DNA of 64,000 bases from Oscillospiraceae bacterium (GTDB lineage: Bacteria; Bacillota; Clostridia; Oscillospirales; Oscillospiraceae): positions 1 to 64,000 of the forward strand of contig JAJPYE010000038.1 in the NCBI GenBank assembly GCA_021205095.1. The letters run 5' to 3'. The notes under the pieces are model-generated. The model did no database searches and was not told the DNA's origin. It saw only the letters and a program-made list of their open reading frames with translations. Position numbers and translations under genes: made by a program. Every line of letters begins with the position of its first letter. Position 1 is the first letter of the stretch. This document shows positions 34,788 to 43,635 of the stretch, piece by piece.

Positions 34788-34909
34788 AAATCCAAGCGTT
34801 CATTATACAGCTATCAAGCCGTTTGCGCCCCAAAGGCGTACAGCACGCGGCATACGGAATACCCAAATTTTGAACATTATTTTTATCTGACTTTTAGGAG
34901 GAAAATGCA

Positions 34910-36115
34910 ATGGCAAAGCAGATGTATAACCGCACAAAACCCCATGTGAACATCGGCACCATCGGCCACATCGACCACGGCAAGACCACTCTGACCGCCG
35001 CTATCACCAAGGTTCTGAACATGGCCGACCCTGAGGCCGCTGAGTACACTGGCTACGACCAGATCGACAAGGCCCCGGAGGAAAAGGCCCGTGGCATCAC
35101 GATCAACACCGCTCACGTTGAGTATCAGACCGCTGCTCGTCACTATGCCCACGTTGACTGCCCCGGCCACGCTGACTATATCAAGAACATGATCACCGGC
35201 GCTGCGCAGATGGACGGCGCTATCCTGGTTATCGCCGCTTCCGACGGCCCCATGGCTCAGACCCGTGAGCACCTGCTGCTGGCCCGTCAGGTGAACGTGC
35301 CTTATGTTCTGGTGTTCCTGAACAAGTGCGACCAGGTGGACGACCCTGAGCTGCTGGAGCTGGTGGAGATGGAAGTCCGCGAGCTGCTGGATCAGTATGA
35401 GTTCCCCGGCGACGAGACCCCCATCATCAAGGGTTCCGCTCTGAACGCCCTGGTTTCCGAGTCCACCGATCCTCATGCTCCTGAGTATGAGTGCATCTGG
35501 GAGCTGATGAACGCTGTCGACGAGTGGATCAAGACCCCGGAGCGCGCTTCCGACAAGCCCTTCCTGATGCCCATCGAGGACGTGTTCACCATCTCTGGCC
35601 GTGGCACCGTCGTGACTGGCCGAGTGGAGCGCGGCGCTGTCAAGATCGGCGATAAGGTTGAGATCGTCGGCATCCGCGACACCCAGGAGACCGTCGTTAC
35701 CGGCACTGAGATGTTCCACAAGACCCTGGAGTCCGCCGAGGCTGGCGACAACGTGGGCTGCCTGCTCCGCGGCATTGACAAGAAGTCTGTTGTCCGTGGC
35801 CAGGTTCTGGCTGCTCCCAAGAGCATCCATCCTCACACTAAGTTCAAGGGTCAGGTCTACGTCCTGAGCAAAGAAGAGGGCGGTCGTCATACCCCGTTCT
35901 TCAACAACTATCGTCCCCAGTTCTATTTCCGTACCACTGACGTGACCGGCGTCATCTCCCTGCCCGAAGGCGTTGAGATGTGCATGCCCGGCGACAACGT
36001 GGACATGGATGTTGAGCTGATTACCCCGATCGCTATCGAAGCCGGCCTGCGCTTCGCTATCCGCGAGGGTGGCCGCACCGTTGGTTCCGGCGTTGTTATC
36101 GACATCAACGAGTAA
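34910..36115 (+). CDS. tuf: Translation elongation factor Tu
   Basis: This 401-residue protein is full-length EF-Tu, which carries aminoacyl-tRNA to the ribosome. GTPase motifs are [23 protein letters not shown] and NKCD. Domain 2 ([13 protein letters not shown]) and domain 3 ([13 protein letters not shown]) are intact. The ribosome binding site AGGAGGAAAATGCA is strong, and codon use is the most biased in the window, as expected for a highly expressed gene. Confidence 0.98.
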   Translation: MAKQMYNRTKPHVNIGTIGHIDHGKTTLTAAITKVLNMADPEAAEYTGYDQIDKAPEEKARGITINTAHVEYQTAARHYAHVDCPGHADYIKNMITGAAQMDGAILVIAASDGPMAQTREHLLLARQVNVPYVLVFLNKCDQVDDPELLELVEMEVRELLDQYEFPGDETPIIKGSALNALVSESTDPHAPEYECIWELMNAVDEWIKTPERASDKPFLMPIEDVFTISGRGTVVTGRVERGAVKIGDKVEIVGIRDTQETVVTGTEMFHKTLESAEAGDNVGCLLRGIDKKSVVRGQVLAAPKSIHPHTKFKGQVYVLSKEEGGRHTPFFNNYRPQFYFRTTDVTGVISLPEGVEMCMPGDNVDMDVELITPIAIEAGLRFAIREGGRTVGSGVVIDINE

Positions 36116-36129
36116 TCAATATTGCGAAA

Positions 36130-36163
36130 AAAAGGAGCGTCGCTGCTGCGGCGCTCCTTTTTC
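36130..36163 (+). terminator. Intrinsic terminator after tuf
   Basis: GGAGCGTCGC / GCGGCGCTCC with a short loop is preceded by an A-run and followed by TTTTT. It can also act on the minus strand. Confidence 0.88.
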
Positions 36164-36199
36164 ACACTGCGGCGCTATTTCGCCAGCCTGCGCTGATTC

Positions 36200-36646
36200 C
36201 TATGTCAGTCCGATCATGAATCCGTTCAGATTTGTAGAATGAACGTCGCCGCCGATGACGCGGTTTTTATAGACGTACAGATTGACCAGCACGGTCTGAT
36301 CCTTATCGGGGTAGTTGGTCACGGCGTAGGTATACAGGGTGCAGTCCAATCCTGCATAGGGCTTCAGGTCATAGCCCTGTTGGAGCTGCAAATCATTATA
36401 GGACTCGTATATCTCCGAAAAGGTTTCCGGGATGTGAATGGTCTGCGTCTGCTCGGATTGGATGTCCACCTCCCAGCCGCACTCCTGAAGGAATTCCGCC
36501 CGCTCCTCCGGGGTGGATACAACCTGTGCGGCCAGCACTGCCGCGCCGCCGGCGGTACTTCCTATTATCAGCAGCAGGGCCAGCAGGATAAATGCGGCCA
36601 GCACAAGGAGGAAGGTTCTTGTCTTTGGTGCGAGATGTTTTTTCAT
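36200..36646 (-). CDS. DUF4830-like membrane-anchored protein
   Basis: This 148-residue protein has one N-terminal membrane helix (TFLLVLAAFILLALLLIIGS) and an outer domain with GWEVD, HIPETFSEIYESYNDLQ and VIGGDVHSTNLNGFM motifs, which I associate with the DUF4830 family of Clostridia. The function of the family is unknown. The ATG lacks a clear Shine-Dalgarno sequence. It lies alone between the tuf terminator and a divergent pseudouridine synthase gene. The upstream gap to that gene is only 35 nt, so the two promoters must overlap the coding ends. Confidence 0.7.
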   Translation of the reverse strand: MKKHLAPKTRTFLLVLAAFILLALLLIIGSTAGGAAVLAAQVVSTPEERAEFLQECGWEVDIQSEQTQTIHIPETFSEIYESYNDLQLQQGYDLKPYAGLDCTLYTYAVTNYPDKDQTVLVNLYVYKNRVIGGDVHSTNLNGFMIGLT

Positions 36647-36681
36647 GCTATACTTATATGCGCGAGAGAGGAGCGGTATGA

Positions 36682-37395
36682 ATGGCCTTGGAACGACTGG
36701 ATAAGATAATGGGCGGGTCAGGACAGTTTACCCGCGCTCAAGCCCGCGCCTTGATATTGGCTGGAGAGGTGACGATAAACGGCGTTCCCGCCTGTCGGCC
36801 AGAGCAGAAGGTGTCGCGGGAGGCGGTCATATGTGCCGGAGGCCAGCCGGTGGATACAGCCCTTTATGTTTATTACATGATGAATAAGCCCGCCGGGTAC
36901 GAGTGTACCAGCCGGGACGGCATTTACCCTGCTGTCACGGGGCTGCTGCCCCCAGCCCTGCGGAAGCGGGGGGTGTTCTCCGTGGGGCGGCTGGACGCGG
37001 ATGTTACCGGCCTGCTGATTCTTACAGACGACGGAGGCTTCGCCCACCGCATTACAGCTCCTAAGGCGGAGGTGCCAAAGACCTACGAGATTTTCGCCGA
37101 CGGCCCCCTGACGGCGGCGGATGTGGAGGCCCTGGCCGCCGGTGTTACCATGAGAGATGGGACGGCCTATAAAGGTGCCTGCCTGACCCTGGATCTAGCA
37201 GACCCGGCTCACGGCCTCATCACCGTTACGGAGGGGAAATACCATGAGGTCAAAAATCTGGTGGCCAGCCGGGGACGACGGGTCACGGCTATGCGCCGGG
37301 TGAAAATCGGCGGCCTGTCCCTGGATGAGAGCCTGCCTTCTGGTCAGCTTCGTCCTCTGACGGCGGCGGAACGGGACGCATGTTTTCTATCGTAG
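36682..37395 (+). CDS. RNA pseudouridine synthase (RsuA/RluB family)
   Basis: This 237-residue protein has an N-terminal S4 RNA-binding domain (LDKIMGGSGQFTRAQARALILAGEVTINGV) and a catalytic domain with the motif GRLDADVTGLLILTDDG, in which the first Asp is the catalytic residue. The family usually has GRLDxDTTG; here it reads DVTG, a conservative difference. It isomerises uridine to pseudouridine in rRNA. The ribosome binding site GAGAGGAG lies just before the ATG at 36682. The target base cannot be told from sequence. Confidence 0.9.
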   Translation: MALERLDKIMGGSGQFTRAQARALILAGEVTINGVPACRPEQKVSREAVICAGGQPVDTALYVYYMMNKPAGYECTSRDGIYPAVTGLLPPALRKRGVFSVGRLDADVTGLLILTDDGGFAHRITAPKAEVPKTYEIFADGPLTAADVEALAAGVTMRDGTAYKGACLTLDLADPAHGLITVTEGKYHEVKNLVASRGRRVTAMRRVKIGGLSLDESLPSGQLRPLTAAERDACFLS

Positions 37396-37515
37396 CGGGG
37401 CTTCCTTTTCATTGTTTTTATAGGATTAACCAATTATTATCGATTTTTTTGTGCAAATTGAGGACGAATGGTAACAAAGTGGTAAAAAAATTTACAAAAA
37501 ATCGGTCGTTTTGTA

Positions 37516-37544
37516 TTGAAAAAATACAAGAAATGTTCTACAAT
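37516..37544 (+). promoter_or_regulatory. SigA-type promoter of the CdaR-type gene and ftsEX operon
   Basis: TTGAAA (37516-37521), 17-bp spacer and TACAAT (37539-37544) lie 34 nt before the ATG. A TTGTAT...ATACAA inverted repeat overlaps the -35 box and could be an operator. Confidence 0.7.
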
Positions 37545-37577
37545 GAGACCATATATACAGTGAGGGGTTGAGTGATT

Positions 37578-38666
37578 ATGTCGAGCAGGATTTTCCAGAG
37601 CGTAGTTTTGCAGATGAAGGATGCCAGCAAACGCTGCATCGGCGTGGTGGATGACCAGGGAAACGTGATCGCCTCCAGCGACCTGTCCCTGATGGGCGCG
37701 ACCCTGGGAGAAATACACCTTGTGGCCCAGGAGGCTGGAATGGATCTGTTCGTTGCGGCCAACCGCACCTGCCGTGCCATCGGAACAGGAGGGCGCGGTG
37801 CTTATATTGCTTTTGTGGACGGACAGGATGAGATGGCCAGAAGCATCTGCATCCTGGCTGCGGTGGCTTTGTCTGAGGCAAAATCCAGCTATGACGACAA
37901 GCACGATACAGCCACCTTTGTGAAGAACATCATTTCAGACAACATCCTGCCCGGCGACGTATATGTGCGGGCCAAGGAACTGAATTTCAACGCGGAGACG
38001 CCGCGGGCCGTTTTCATCGTCCGTCAGGAGGATGGGGCGGAAATGGCCGTTTTGGAGCATTTGCAGGAAATGTTTCCCACAAAGGACAAGGAATTCGTCC
38101 TTTCCATGAGCGAGACGGATGTGGTTGTCATCCGGGAGGTCGTCAACAGCGGCGATGGAGAAGAACTGGAGGAAACAGCCCGGCAAATGCAGCAGAGCAT
38201 TGAGCAGGAGCTGGGGATTCACTGTGTCGTGGGTATTGGCTCCCAGGTCAATCATCTGCGGGAGCTGGCCGACCGCTACAAGGAGGCGCAGACTGCCATA
38301 GAGGTGGGGAAGGTCTTTGGAAATGAAAAGACCGTCATCAGCTATGAGAGCCTGGGCATAGGACGCATCATCTATCAGCTCCCGAATACCCTGTGCGAGA
38401 TGTTCCTGGCAGAGGTATTCAAAAAATGCCCTATCGAGGCGCTGGATCAGGAGACCCTGTATACCATCAACAAATTCTTTGAAAATAATTTGAATGTATC
38501 GGAGACCTCCCGTAAGCTTTTTGTCCACCGCAACACGTTGGTGTATCGGCTGGAAAAGATCAAAAAGCTGACGGGACTGGATCTTCGGGAATTTGACCAT
38601 GCCATTGTGTTCAAGGTGGCTCTGATGGTAAAACGGTATCTGGATTCCCAGAACAACCGATACTGA
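37578..38666 (+). CDS. CdaR/PucR-type transcriptional regulator
   Basis: This 362-residue protein (ATG at 37578; GTG at 37572 is an alternative) has an N-terminal sensory-like domain, a central GGDEF-like or CdaR domain, and a C-terminal helix-turn-helix of the PucR type (NVSETSRKLFVHRNTLVYRLEKIKKLTGLDLRE). PucR-type proteins are usually ligand-sensing activators. It lies 29 nt before ftsE and is probably in one operon with ftsEX and the M23 gene, so it may link a metabolic signal to cell-wall hydrolysis. That link is inferred from position only. Confidence 0.85.
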   Translation: MSSRIFQSVVLQMKDASKRCIGVVDDQGNVIASSDLSLMGATLGEIHLVAQEAGMDLFVAANRTCRAIGTGGRGAYIAFVDGQDEMARSICILAAVALSEAKSSYDDKHDTATFVKNIISDNILPGDVYVRAKELNFNAETPRAVFIVRQEDGAEMAVLEHLQEMFPTKDKEFVLSMSETDVVVIREVVNSGDGEELEETARQMQQSIEQELGIHCVVGIGSQVNHLRELADRYKEAQTAIEVGKVFGNEKTVISYESLGIGRIIYQLPNTLCEMFLAEVFKKCPIEALDQETLYTINKFFENNLNVSETSRKLFVHRNTLVYRLEKIKKLTGLDLREFDHAIVFKVALMVKRYLDSQNNRY

Positions 38667-38695
38667 TACGAATTCTTCGGAGGAACCGAAAAACT

Positions 38696-39388
38696 ATGGT
38701 ACGATTTGACGATGTCTCCATGGTCTACCCTGGAGGCGACACAAAAGCCATCGACAACATGAGTTTCACCATCCATGACGGCGAGTTTGTCTTTCTGGTG
38801 GGGCCGTCCGGCAGCGGGAAGACCTCTGTTATCAAGCTGATAACGGGAGAGGTCAGCGCCTGCGGCGGTGAGTTGAATGTGAATGGCTTTGACCTTCGCA
38901 ATATCCGGCGCAATAAGCTACCTGCCCTGCGCCGCACCATCGGCGTCATATTTCAGGATTTCCGCCTGATCGAGGACAAGACGGTATTTGAAAATGTGGC
39001 CTTTGCCATGCACGTTGTAGGCGCCACGAACCGGGACATTCGGCGGCGGGTACCCTATGTGCTGGATCTGGTGGGCCTGGCCGGGCGGGAGAAGCGCTAT
39101 CCGCGTGAGATTTCCGGCGGTGAGCAGCAGCGCGTGGCCGTGGCGCGGGCCATCGTGAACAGCCCCAAGCTGCTGATTGCGGACGAGCCGACAGGCAATC
39201 TGGATCCCGCTCGCAGCCTGGAGCTTATGCTTCTGATGGATCGCATCAACGAGATGGGAACCACCGTTTTGGTTGTGACCCATGAAAAGGAGCTTGTCAA
39301 CTCCTTCTCCAAGCGTGTGGTGGCCATCGAGGACGGCCAGGTTATCTCTGACGGAATGGATGGGTATTACAGTTATGAAATCGAATAA
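38696..39388 (+). CDS. ftsE: Cell division ATP-binding protein FtsE
   Basis: This 230-residue ATPase has Walker A GPSGSGKTS, Q-loop FQDFR, signature EISGGEQQRVAVARA, Walker B LLIADEP and H-loop VVTHE. The start MVRFDDVSMVYPGG is characteristic of FtsE. With FtsX it forms a membrane complex that switches on peptidoglycan hydrolases. The ribosome binding site TCGGAGGAACC lies before the ATG, and the ftsX start overlaps its 3' end by 14 nt. Confidence 0.95.
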   Translation: MVRFDDVSMVYPGGDTKAIDNMSFTIHDGEFVFLVGPSGSGKTSVIKLITGEVSACGGELNVNGFDLRNIRRNKLPALRRTIGVIFQDFRLIEDKTVFENVAFAMHVVGATNRDIRRRVPYVLDLVGLAGREKRYPREISGGEQQRVAVARAIVNSPKLLIADEPTGNLDPARSLELMLLMDRINEMGTTVLVVTHEKELVNSFSKRVVAIEDGQVISDGMDGYYSYEIE

Positions 39389-40262
39389 ATTCGGCTATCT
39401 GATACATGAGGGCCTAAAAAGCATTTTTACCCATGGTTTCATGTCCTTTGCTACTGTGACGATCGTGGTGGCGTGTTTGGTCATTATGGGGAGCTTTACC
39501 CTGATTGCCGTGAACGTTGATTCCATGCTGGATGATCTGGAATCGGAAAACGAGATGATTGCTTATGTGGAGGAAACGCTGACCGAGGAGGAGGCCCGCG
39601 CTCTTCAATCAGAGATAGAGTACATATCGAATGTCAGCTCCTGCGAGTTCGTCACCCGCGAACAGGCCATGGAAGAATTTGCCGCTCAGTATGAGGATGA
39701 TTCCCTTTTTGAAGATGTAGATTCCTCTGTGTTCCGCCATCGGTTCATTATCTATCTAAACGATATTTTCCTGATGGAGGAAACCAAGGAGTCCGTGGAA
39801 GACATTACCGGCATTGCCAAGGTCAGCGCTTACCTGGAGGTGGCGGAGGGCTTTGTCACCGTGCGGAACGTCATGAGCGCCGTGTCTCTGGTGCTTATCG
39901 TGGTGTTGGTGGTGGTGTGCGTGTTCATCATGTCGAACACGGTGAAGCTGGCCACCTACAGCCGACGAGACGAGATCGCCATTATGAAAATGGTGGGCGC
40001 GTCCAACTGGTTTATCCGCTTTCCTTTTGTGGTGGAAGGACTGGTTCTTGGGCTTTTGGGCGGCTTTTTGGCTTATTTCCTGGAATGGGGCCTTTATGAC
40101 GTGGTGGCAAACCGAATTATGTCCGGCATGATGGGGAGCCTTCTGGCAGTGGTATCCTTCAGCGCAATGAGCGCCTATGTGCTGGTAATCTATCTGGCTG
40201 TTGGCCTGGTGGTGGGCGTGTTCGGCAGCTCTGTGGCCATTCGCAATTACCTTCAGGTATAA
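39375..40262 (+). CDS. ftsX: Cell division protein FtsX
   Basis: I place the start at 39375 (MKSNKFGYLIHEGLKSIF), which overlaps ftsE by 14 nt and gives 295 residues, the usual length; the ORF-track start runs back through ftsE. It has four membrane helices and an extracellular domain between helices 1 and 2 (about residues 45-165) that in other bacteria binds and activates the cognate hydrolase. The C-terminal helices hold the motif RRDEIAIMKMVGASNWFIR. Confidence 0.93.
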   Translation: MKSNKFGYLIHEGLKSIFTHGFMSFATVTIVVACLVIMGSFTLIAVNVDSMLDDLESENEMIAYVEETLTEEEARALQSEIEYISNVSSCEFVTREQAMEEFAAQYEDDSLFEDVDSSVFRHRFIIYLNDIFLMEETKESVEDITGIAKVSAYLEVAEGFVTVRNVMSAVSLVLIVVLVVVCVFIMSNTVKLATYSRRDEIAIMKMVGASNWFIRFPFVVEGLVLGLLGGFLAYFLEWGLYDVVANRIMSGMMGSLLAVVSFSAMSAYVLVIYLAVGLVVGVFGSSVAIRNYLQV

Positions 40263-40421
40263 CTCTTCAGGCAAATTATAGTATTTAACAAAGAACGTCT
40301 TGCGGAGGATGTACTCTCTGCAGCGCATAAAAAAAGATAGTCGACACACACGAACCGGCATTGCCGGAAGCGGGACGGCGCTTTTCTCCGGGCCGTCCGC
40401 GCGAATCATAAGGAGGTTTTC

Positions 40422-41726
40422 GTGAAAAAGCGCAGAACATTCATTTCCGTCGTTTGTATCATCCTGGTCGTTTTGATGATTCTGTCTCTGACGGTTGCGG
40501 TCGTCAGCTCTTCTGCCGCCGCTGCCAGCAGCAGCTCCATTCAGGCGGAGATTGACGATCTGGAGGATCAGAAAAGCGACATCCAGGATCGGATGGACGA
40601 GATCCAGGCGGAGATAGACAGCCTTGACTATGAAAAGGCCTCTGTCCTGGAAAAGAAGGAGATCTTGGATCAGAAAAACGAGCTGGCCCAACAGGAGCTG
40701 GACGTTATTCAGGAGCAAATCGATATTATTGACGGCCTGCTCACCAATATGCAGGAGGATCTGGCTGAGGCACAGGAGGAAGAGGAATACCAGCGGGAGC
40801 GCTGGCTGACCCGGCTCCGGGCGATGGAGGAAGGCTCCAGTCTCAGCTATATGGAGGTTCTTTTTAACGCCACCAGCTTCTCTGACCTGCTGACAAGGCT
40901 CGACCTGGTCAACGAGGTCATGGAGTATGACGAGGATTTGGAAGCGGACTACATTGCAGCCCGCGAGGCGGTGGAAGTCCTGGAGGCCGAGGCGGAGGAA
41001 ATGTACGCCGAGAACGAGGCCAACAAGGCGGAGCTTGAGGAGAAAAAAGCCCAGCTTGAGGCGGATATTGAGGCCGCCTGTGAGCTGATTGCCGAGATGG
41101 AGGCCGACATCGAGAGCTATAACGCCTCCCTTGAAGAGGAACAGGCCACCATGGATGAGATAGAGAGTCTCATCGTGGAGAAGGAAGAGGAGCTGGAAGA
41201 AGCCAAGGCCGCAGAGGAAGCGGCGGCTGCGGCAGCGGCGGCAGCAGCGGCGGCTGCGGCGGCGAACGCATCTACCACTACAACCACAGCCACCTCGACC
41301 TCCTCCAGCGTCACCACCAGCTCCAGCAGCGGCTGGCTCTGGCCCAGCTATACCACCACGATAACCTCCTATTATGGCTATCGCTATCTGGAGCTGTATG
41401 GCTACACCAAGTTCCACGCCGGTGTGGACATCGGCGCTTCCTATGGCACCGCCATTTATGCCTCCGCCAGCGGCACGGTCATTCTGGCCAGCTATAACGG
41501 CGGCTACGGCAACTGCGTGATGATAAACCATGGCAATGGATATACTACCCTTTATGGGCATATGTCCTCCATCGCCGTTTCCAGCGGCCAGACGGTCAGC
41601 CAGGGGCAGGTCATCGGTTATGTTGGCTCCACGGGCAACAGCACAGGGCCGCACCTGCATTTTGAAATTCGTGACAGCTCTTCCGGCTCTACCTACAATC
41701 CGCTGAGCTTCTCGTATTACTATTGA
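40422..41726 (+). CDS. EnvC/CwlO-like coiled-coil M23 peptidase or hydrolase activator
   Basis: This 434-residue protein starts with GTG after AAGGAGGTTTTC. It has a signal anchor (FISVVCIILVVLMILSLTVAVV), long coiled coils (about residues 35-125 and 170-265), an Ala-run linker and a C-terminal LytM/M23 domain. The zinc ligands HAGVD and HLHF are present, so the peptidase is probably active, unlike the degenerate activator EnvC. The order ftsE-ftsX-coiled-coil M23 is conserved across Firmicutes and supports regulation by FtsEX. The 159-nt gap after ftsX holds GGACGG/CCGTCC dyads but no clear promoter. Confidence 0.9.
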   Translation: MKKRRTFISVVCIILVVLMILSLTVAVVSSSAAAASSSSIQAEIDDLEDQKSDIQDRMDEIQAEIDSLDYEKASVLEKKEILDQKNELAQQELDVIQEQIDIIDGLLTNMQEDLAEAQEEEEYQRERWLTRLRAMEEGSSLSYMEVLFNATSFSDLLTRLDLVNEVMEYDEDLEADYIAAREAVEVLEAEAEEMYAENEANKAELEEKKAQLEADIEAACELIAEMEADIESYNASLEEEQATMDEIESLIVEKEEELEEAKAAEEAAAAAAAAAAAAAAANASTTTTTATSTSSSVTTSSSSGWLWPSYTTTITSYYGYRYLELYGYTKFHAGVDIGASYGTAIYASASGTVILASYNGGYGNCVMINHGNGYTTLYGHMSSIAVSSGQTVSQGQVIGYVGSTGNSTGPHLHFEIRDSSSGSTYNPLSFSYYY

Positions 41727-41782
41727 TTCCAAAGGGCAGTGGGGAGGCTGCGCCTTACCTTTGCTTTGCCTTGCATCCACTG

Positions 41783-41817
41783 GCAAGGACGGCCTTGTTT
41801 GCCGTCCTTGCTTTTGT
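41783..41817 (+). terminator. Intrinsic terminator after the M23 gene
   Basis: GCAAGGACGG / CCGTCCTTGC form a 10-bp stem with a 9-nt loop, followed by TTTTG. It lies 27 nt before the S41 protease start, so expression of that gene must come from read-through or a promoter I cannot see. Confidence 0.8.
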
Positions 41818-41843
41818 GGTGAAGGTCGTTATGGAGAAATAAC

Positions 41844-43028
41844 TTGAAAAAACCATTGAAAAACAACCCGGCCCTGGTGGGCCTTCTGTGCTTCGTGGCG
41901 GGCCTTGTGGCCGCCTTCGCCGCGATTTTGCTGGGCTTCGGGGGCTGGGAGGGCTTTCGCGCCTCCGCAAAATATGCCTCCGTGATACGGGTCATAGAAA
42001 ATAACTATGTGGCCGATTACGATGTGGATGATTTGACCGACGCGGCGTTGGCCGCCGTCATAGACGCTCTGGATGACGACTGGAGCTATTATATGAACGC
42101 GGACACCTATGCCGCCTACCAGGATTATTCCGCCAACCAGTACCAGGGCATTGGCGTGACCATATCCCAGGACGAGGAAACGGGCGGCTTTCTGATCGTG
42201 ACCGTCACCAAGGACGGCCCGGCCCAGACCGCCGGATTGGAGCCGGGGGATATTATCCTGGCTGTGGACGGGGTGGATGTGACCGGCGGCACGTCTGCGG
42301 ATGTCCGCGCTCTTATCCAGGCGGACTATGGAGATTATGCGGTTTTAACCATCCAGAGCGGCGAGGATGACTCGGTCTATGACGTTTCCGTCTCCTGTGA
42401 GGTCATTTATACCAGCCCGGTCACGGCGGAGCTTCTGGACGGGAACGTGGGATATATTATCATCTCGAACTTCCGGGAGGGAGCCGGTTCCCAGGCCATT
42501 GAGGCGGTGGAGGAAATGATTGCTCAGGGGGCGGAGAGTCTCATCTTTGATGTGCGCTCCAATCCCGGCGGCCAGGTCTCGGAAATGGTGGAGCTGCTGG
42601 ACTATCTGCTCCCGGAGGGGGACTTGTTCATCCGCGCCAATAAAAACGGGAAAGAGGTCATTGAAACCTCGGACGCGGACTGCGTGGAGCTTCCCATGGC
42701 GGTCATCGTCAATTCCGACAGCTACAGCGCTGCGGAGTTTTTCGCCGCCGCCCTGCGGGACTATGACTGGGCCACCATCGTGGGGGAAGCCACCACTGGA
42801 AAGGGCCGCAGCCAGGTGACGATTCCCCTGGCGGACGGTAGCGCGGTGCATATCTCAAAATATACCTATTTGACACCCAGCCGAACCGACCTGTATGAGG
42901 CGGGCGGTTTGATTCCGGATGTGGAGATAGATTTGACGGAGGAGGAGCTGCTCCTCTACCAGACCGGCTGGCTGGAGCCGGAGGACGACCCCCAGGTGCA
43001 GGCGGCAATCGACGCGCTTGGCGCTTGA
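41844..43028 (+). CDS. S41-family carboxyl-terminal processing protease (CtpA-like)
   Basis: This 394-residue protein starts with TTG, with GGAG about 9 nt upstream. It has an N-terminal anchor (LVGLLCFVAGLVAAFAAILL), a PDZ domain (YQGIGVTISQ ... GLEPGDIILAVDGVDV) and the S41 peptidase domain. The catalytic Ser is in NSDSYSAAE and the Lys in EATTGKG. CtpA-type proteases trim envelope proteins, and this one follows the FtsEX-M23 genes as in many Clostridia, which suggests a role in controlling the hydrolase. Confidence 0.9.
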   Translation: MKKPLKNNPALVGLLCFVAGLVAAFAAILLGFGGWEGFRASAKYASVIRVIENNYVADYDVDDLTDAALAAVIDALDDDWSYYMNADTYAAYQDYSANQYQGIGVTISQDEETGGFLIVTVTKDGPAQTAGLEPGDIILAVDGVDVTGGTSADVRALIQADYGDYAVLTIQSGEDDSVYDVSVSCEVIYTSPVTAELLDGNVGYIIISNFREGAGSQAIEAVEEMIAQGAESLIFDVRSNPGGQVSEMVELLDYLLPEGDLFIRANKNGKEVIETSDADCVELPMAVIVNSDSYSAAEFFAAALRDYDWATIVGEATTGKGRSQVTIPLADGSAVHISKYTYLTPSRTDLYEAGGLIPDVEIDLTEEELLLYQTGWLEPEDDPQVQAAIDALGA

Positions 43029-43053
43029 CAGGGTGATTTTGGAACCCTATAAT
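43025..43053 (+). promoter_or_regulatory. Strong SigA-type promoter of greA-lysS
   Basis: A perfect TTGACA (43025-43030) overlaps the stop codon of the protease gene; a 17-bp spacer leads to a perfect TATAAT (43048-43053), 32 nt before greA. Confidence 0.9.
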
Positions 43054-43084
43054 ATGTATACTTGGAAATAATGGAGGCATTGGC

Positions 43085-43558
43085 ATGGCTGAAGCAAAAT
43101 ACAAAATGAGCCGGGAACGGTACGAGGAGATTCAGCGGGAGCTGGATTATCTTCAGACCGTCCGGGAAAAAGAAGTCTCTGAGCTGATTAAGGAGGCCCG
43201 TAGCTACGGCGACCTGTCCGAGAACAGCGAGTATGACGAGGCTAAAACCGAGCAGGGCAAGCTGTATTCCAAAATCGCGGAGTATAAAAACCTGCTGGAA
43301 AACGCGGAAATTGTGGAAAAAACCTCCCGCGCCGGGGTTATCGGCATCGGCAGCAAGGTGCTGGTTCTGGATGTGGAGCTGGGCGAGGAGGCGGAATACC
43401 AAATCGTCGGCAGCCAGGAGGCCAACCCCATGACCGGGCGCATTTCCGACGATTCCCCCTTTGGCCGGGGCCTTATCGGCCGCAAGATAGGGGAGACCGT
43501 TATGGTTGAGGCCCCCGCCGGGGAGCTGCAGTTCGAGATTCTGAACGTATCCTATTGA
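43085..43558 (+). CDS. greA: Transcription elongation factor GreA
   Basis: This 157-residue protein has the N-terminal coiled coil with the acidic tip (ARSYGDLSENSEYDEAK) and the C-terminal FKBP-like domain (SPFGRGLIGRKIGETVMVEAPAG). GreA stimulates RNA polymerase to cleave backtracked transcripts. Length and motifs are canonical. It is co-transcribed with lysS, 77 nt downstream, a common pairing. Confidence 0.97.
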   Translation: MAEAKYKMSRERYEEIQRELDYLQTVREKEVSELIKEARSYGDLSENSEYDEAKTEQGKLYSKIAEYKNLLENAEIVEKTSRAGVIGIGSKVLVLDVELGEEAEYQIVGSQEANPMTGRISDDSPFGRGLIGRKIGETVMVEAPAGELQFEILNVSY

Positions 43559-43635
43559 TTTGATTTTCATGCCGGGGACGGTCGCTGCTGGCCGCCCCGA
43601 CGAATCCATATTCTGTTGATGTTGAGGTGAAGCAT

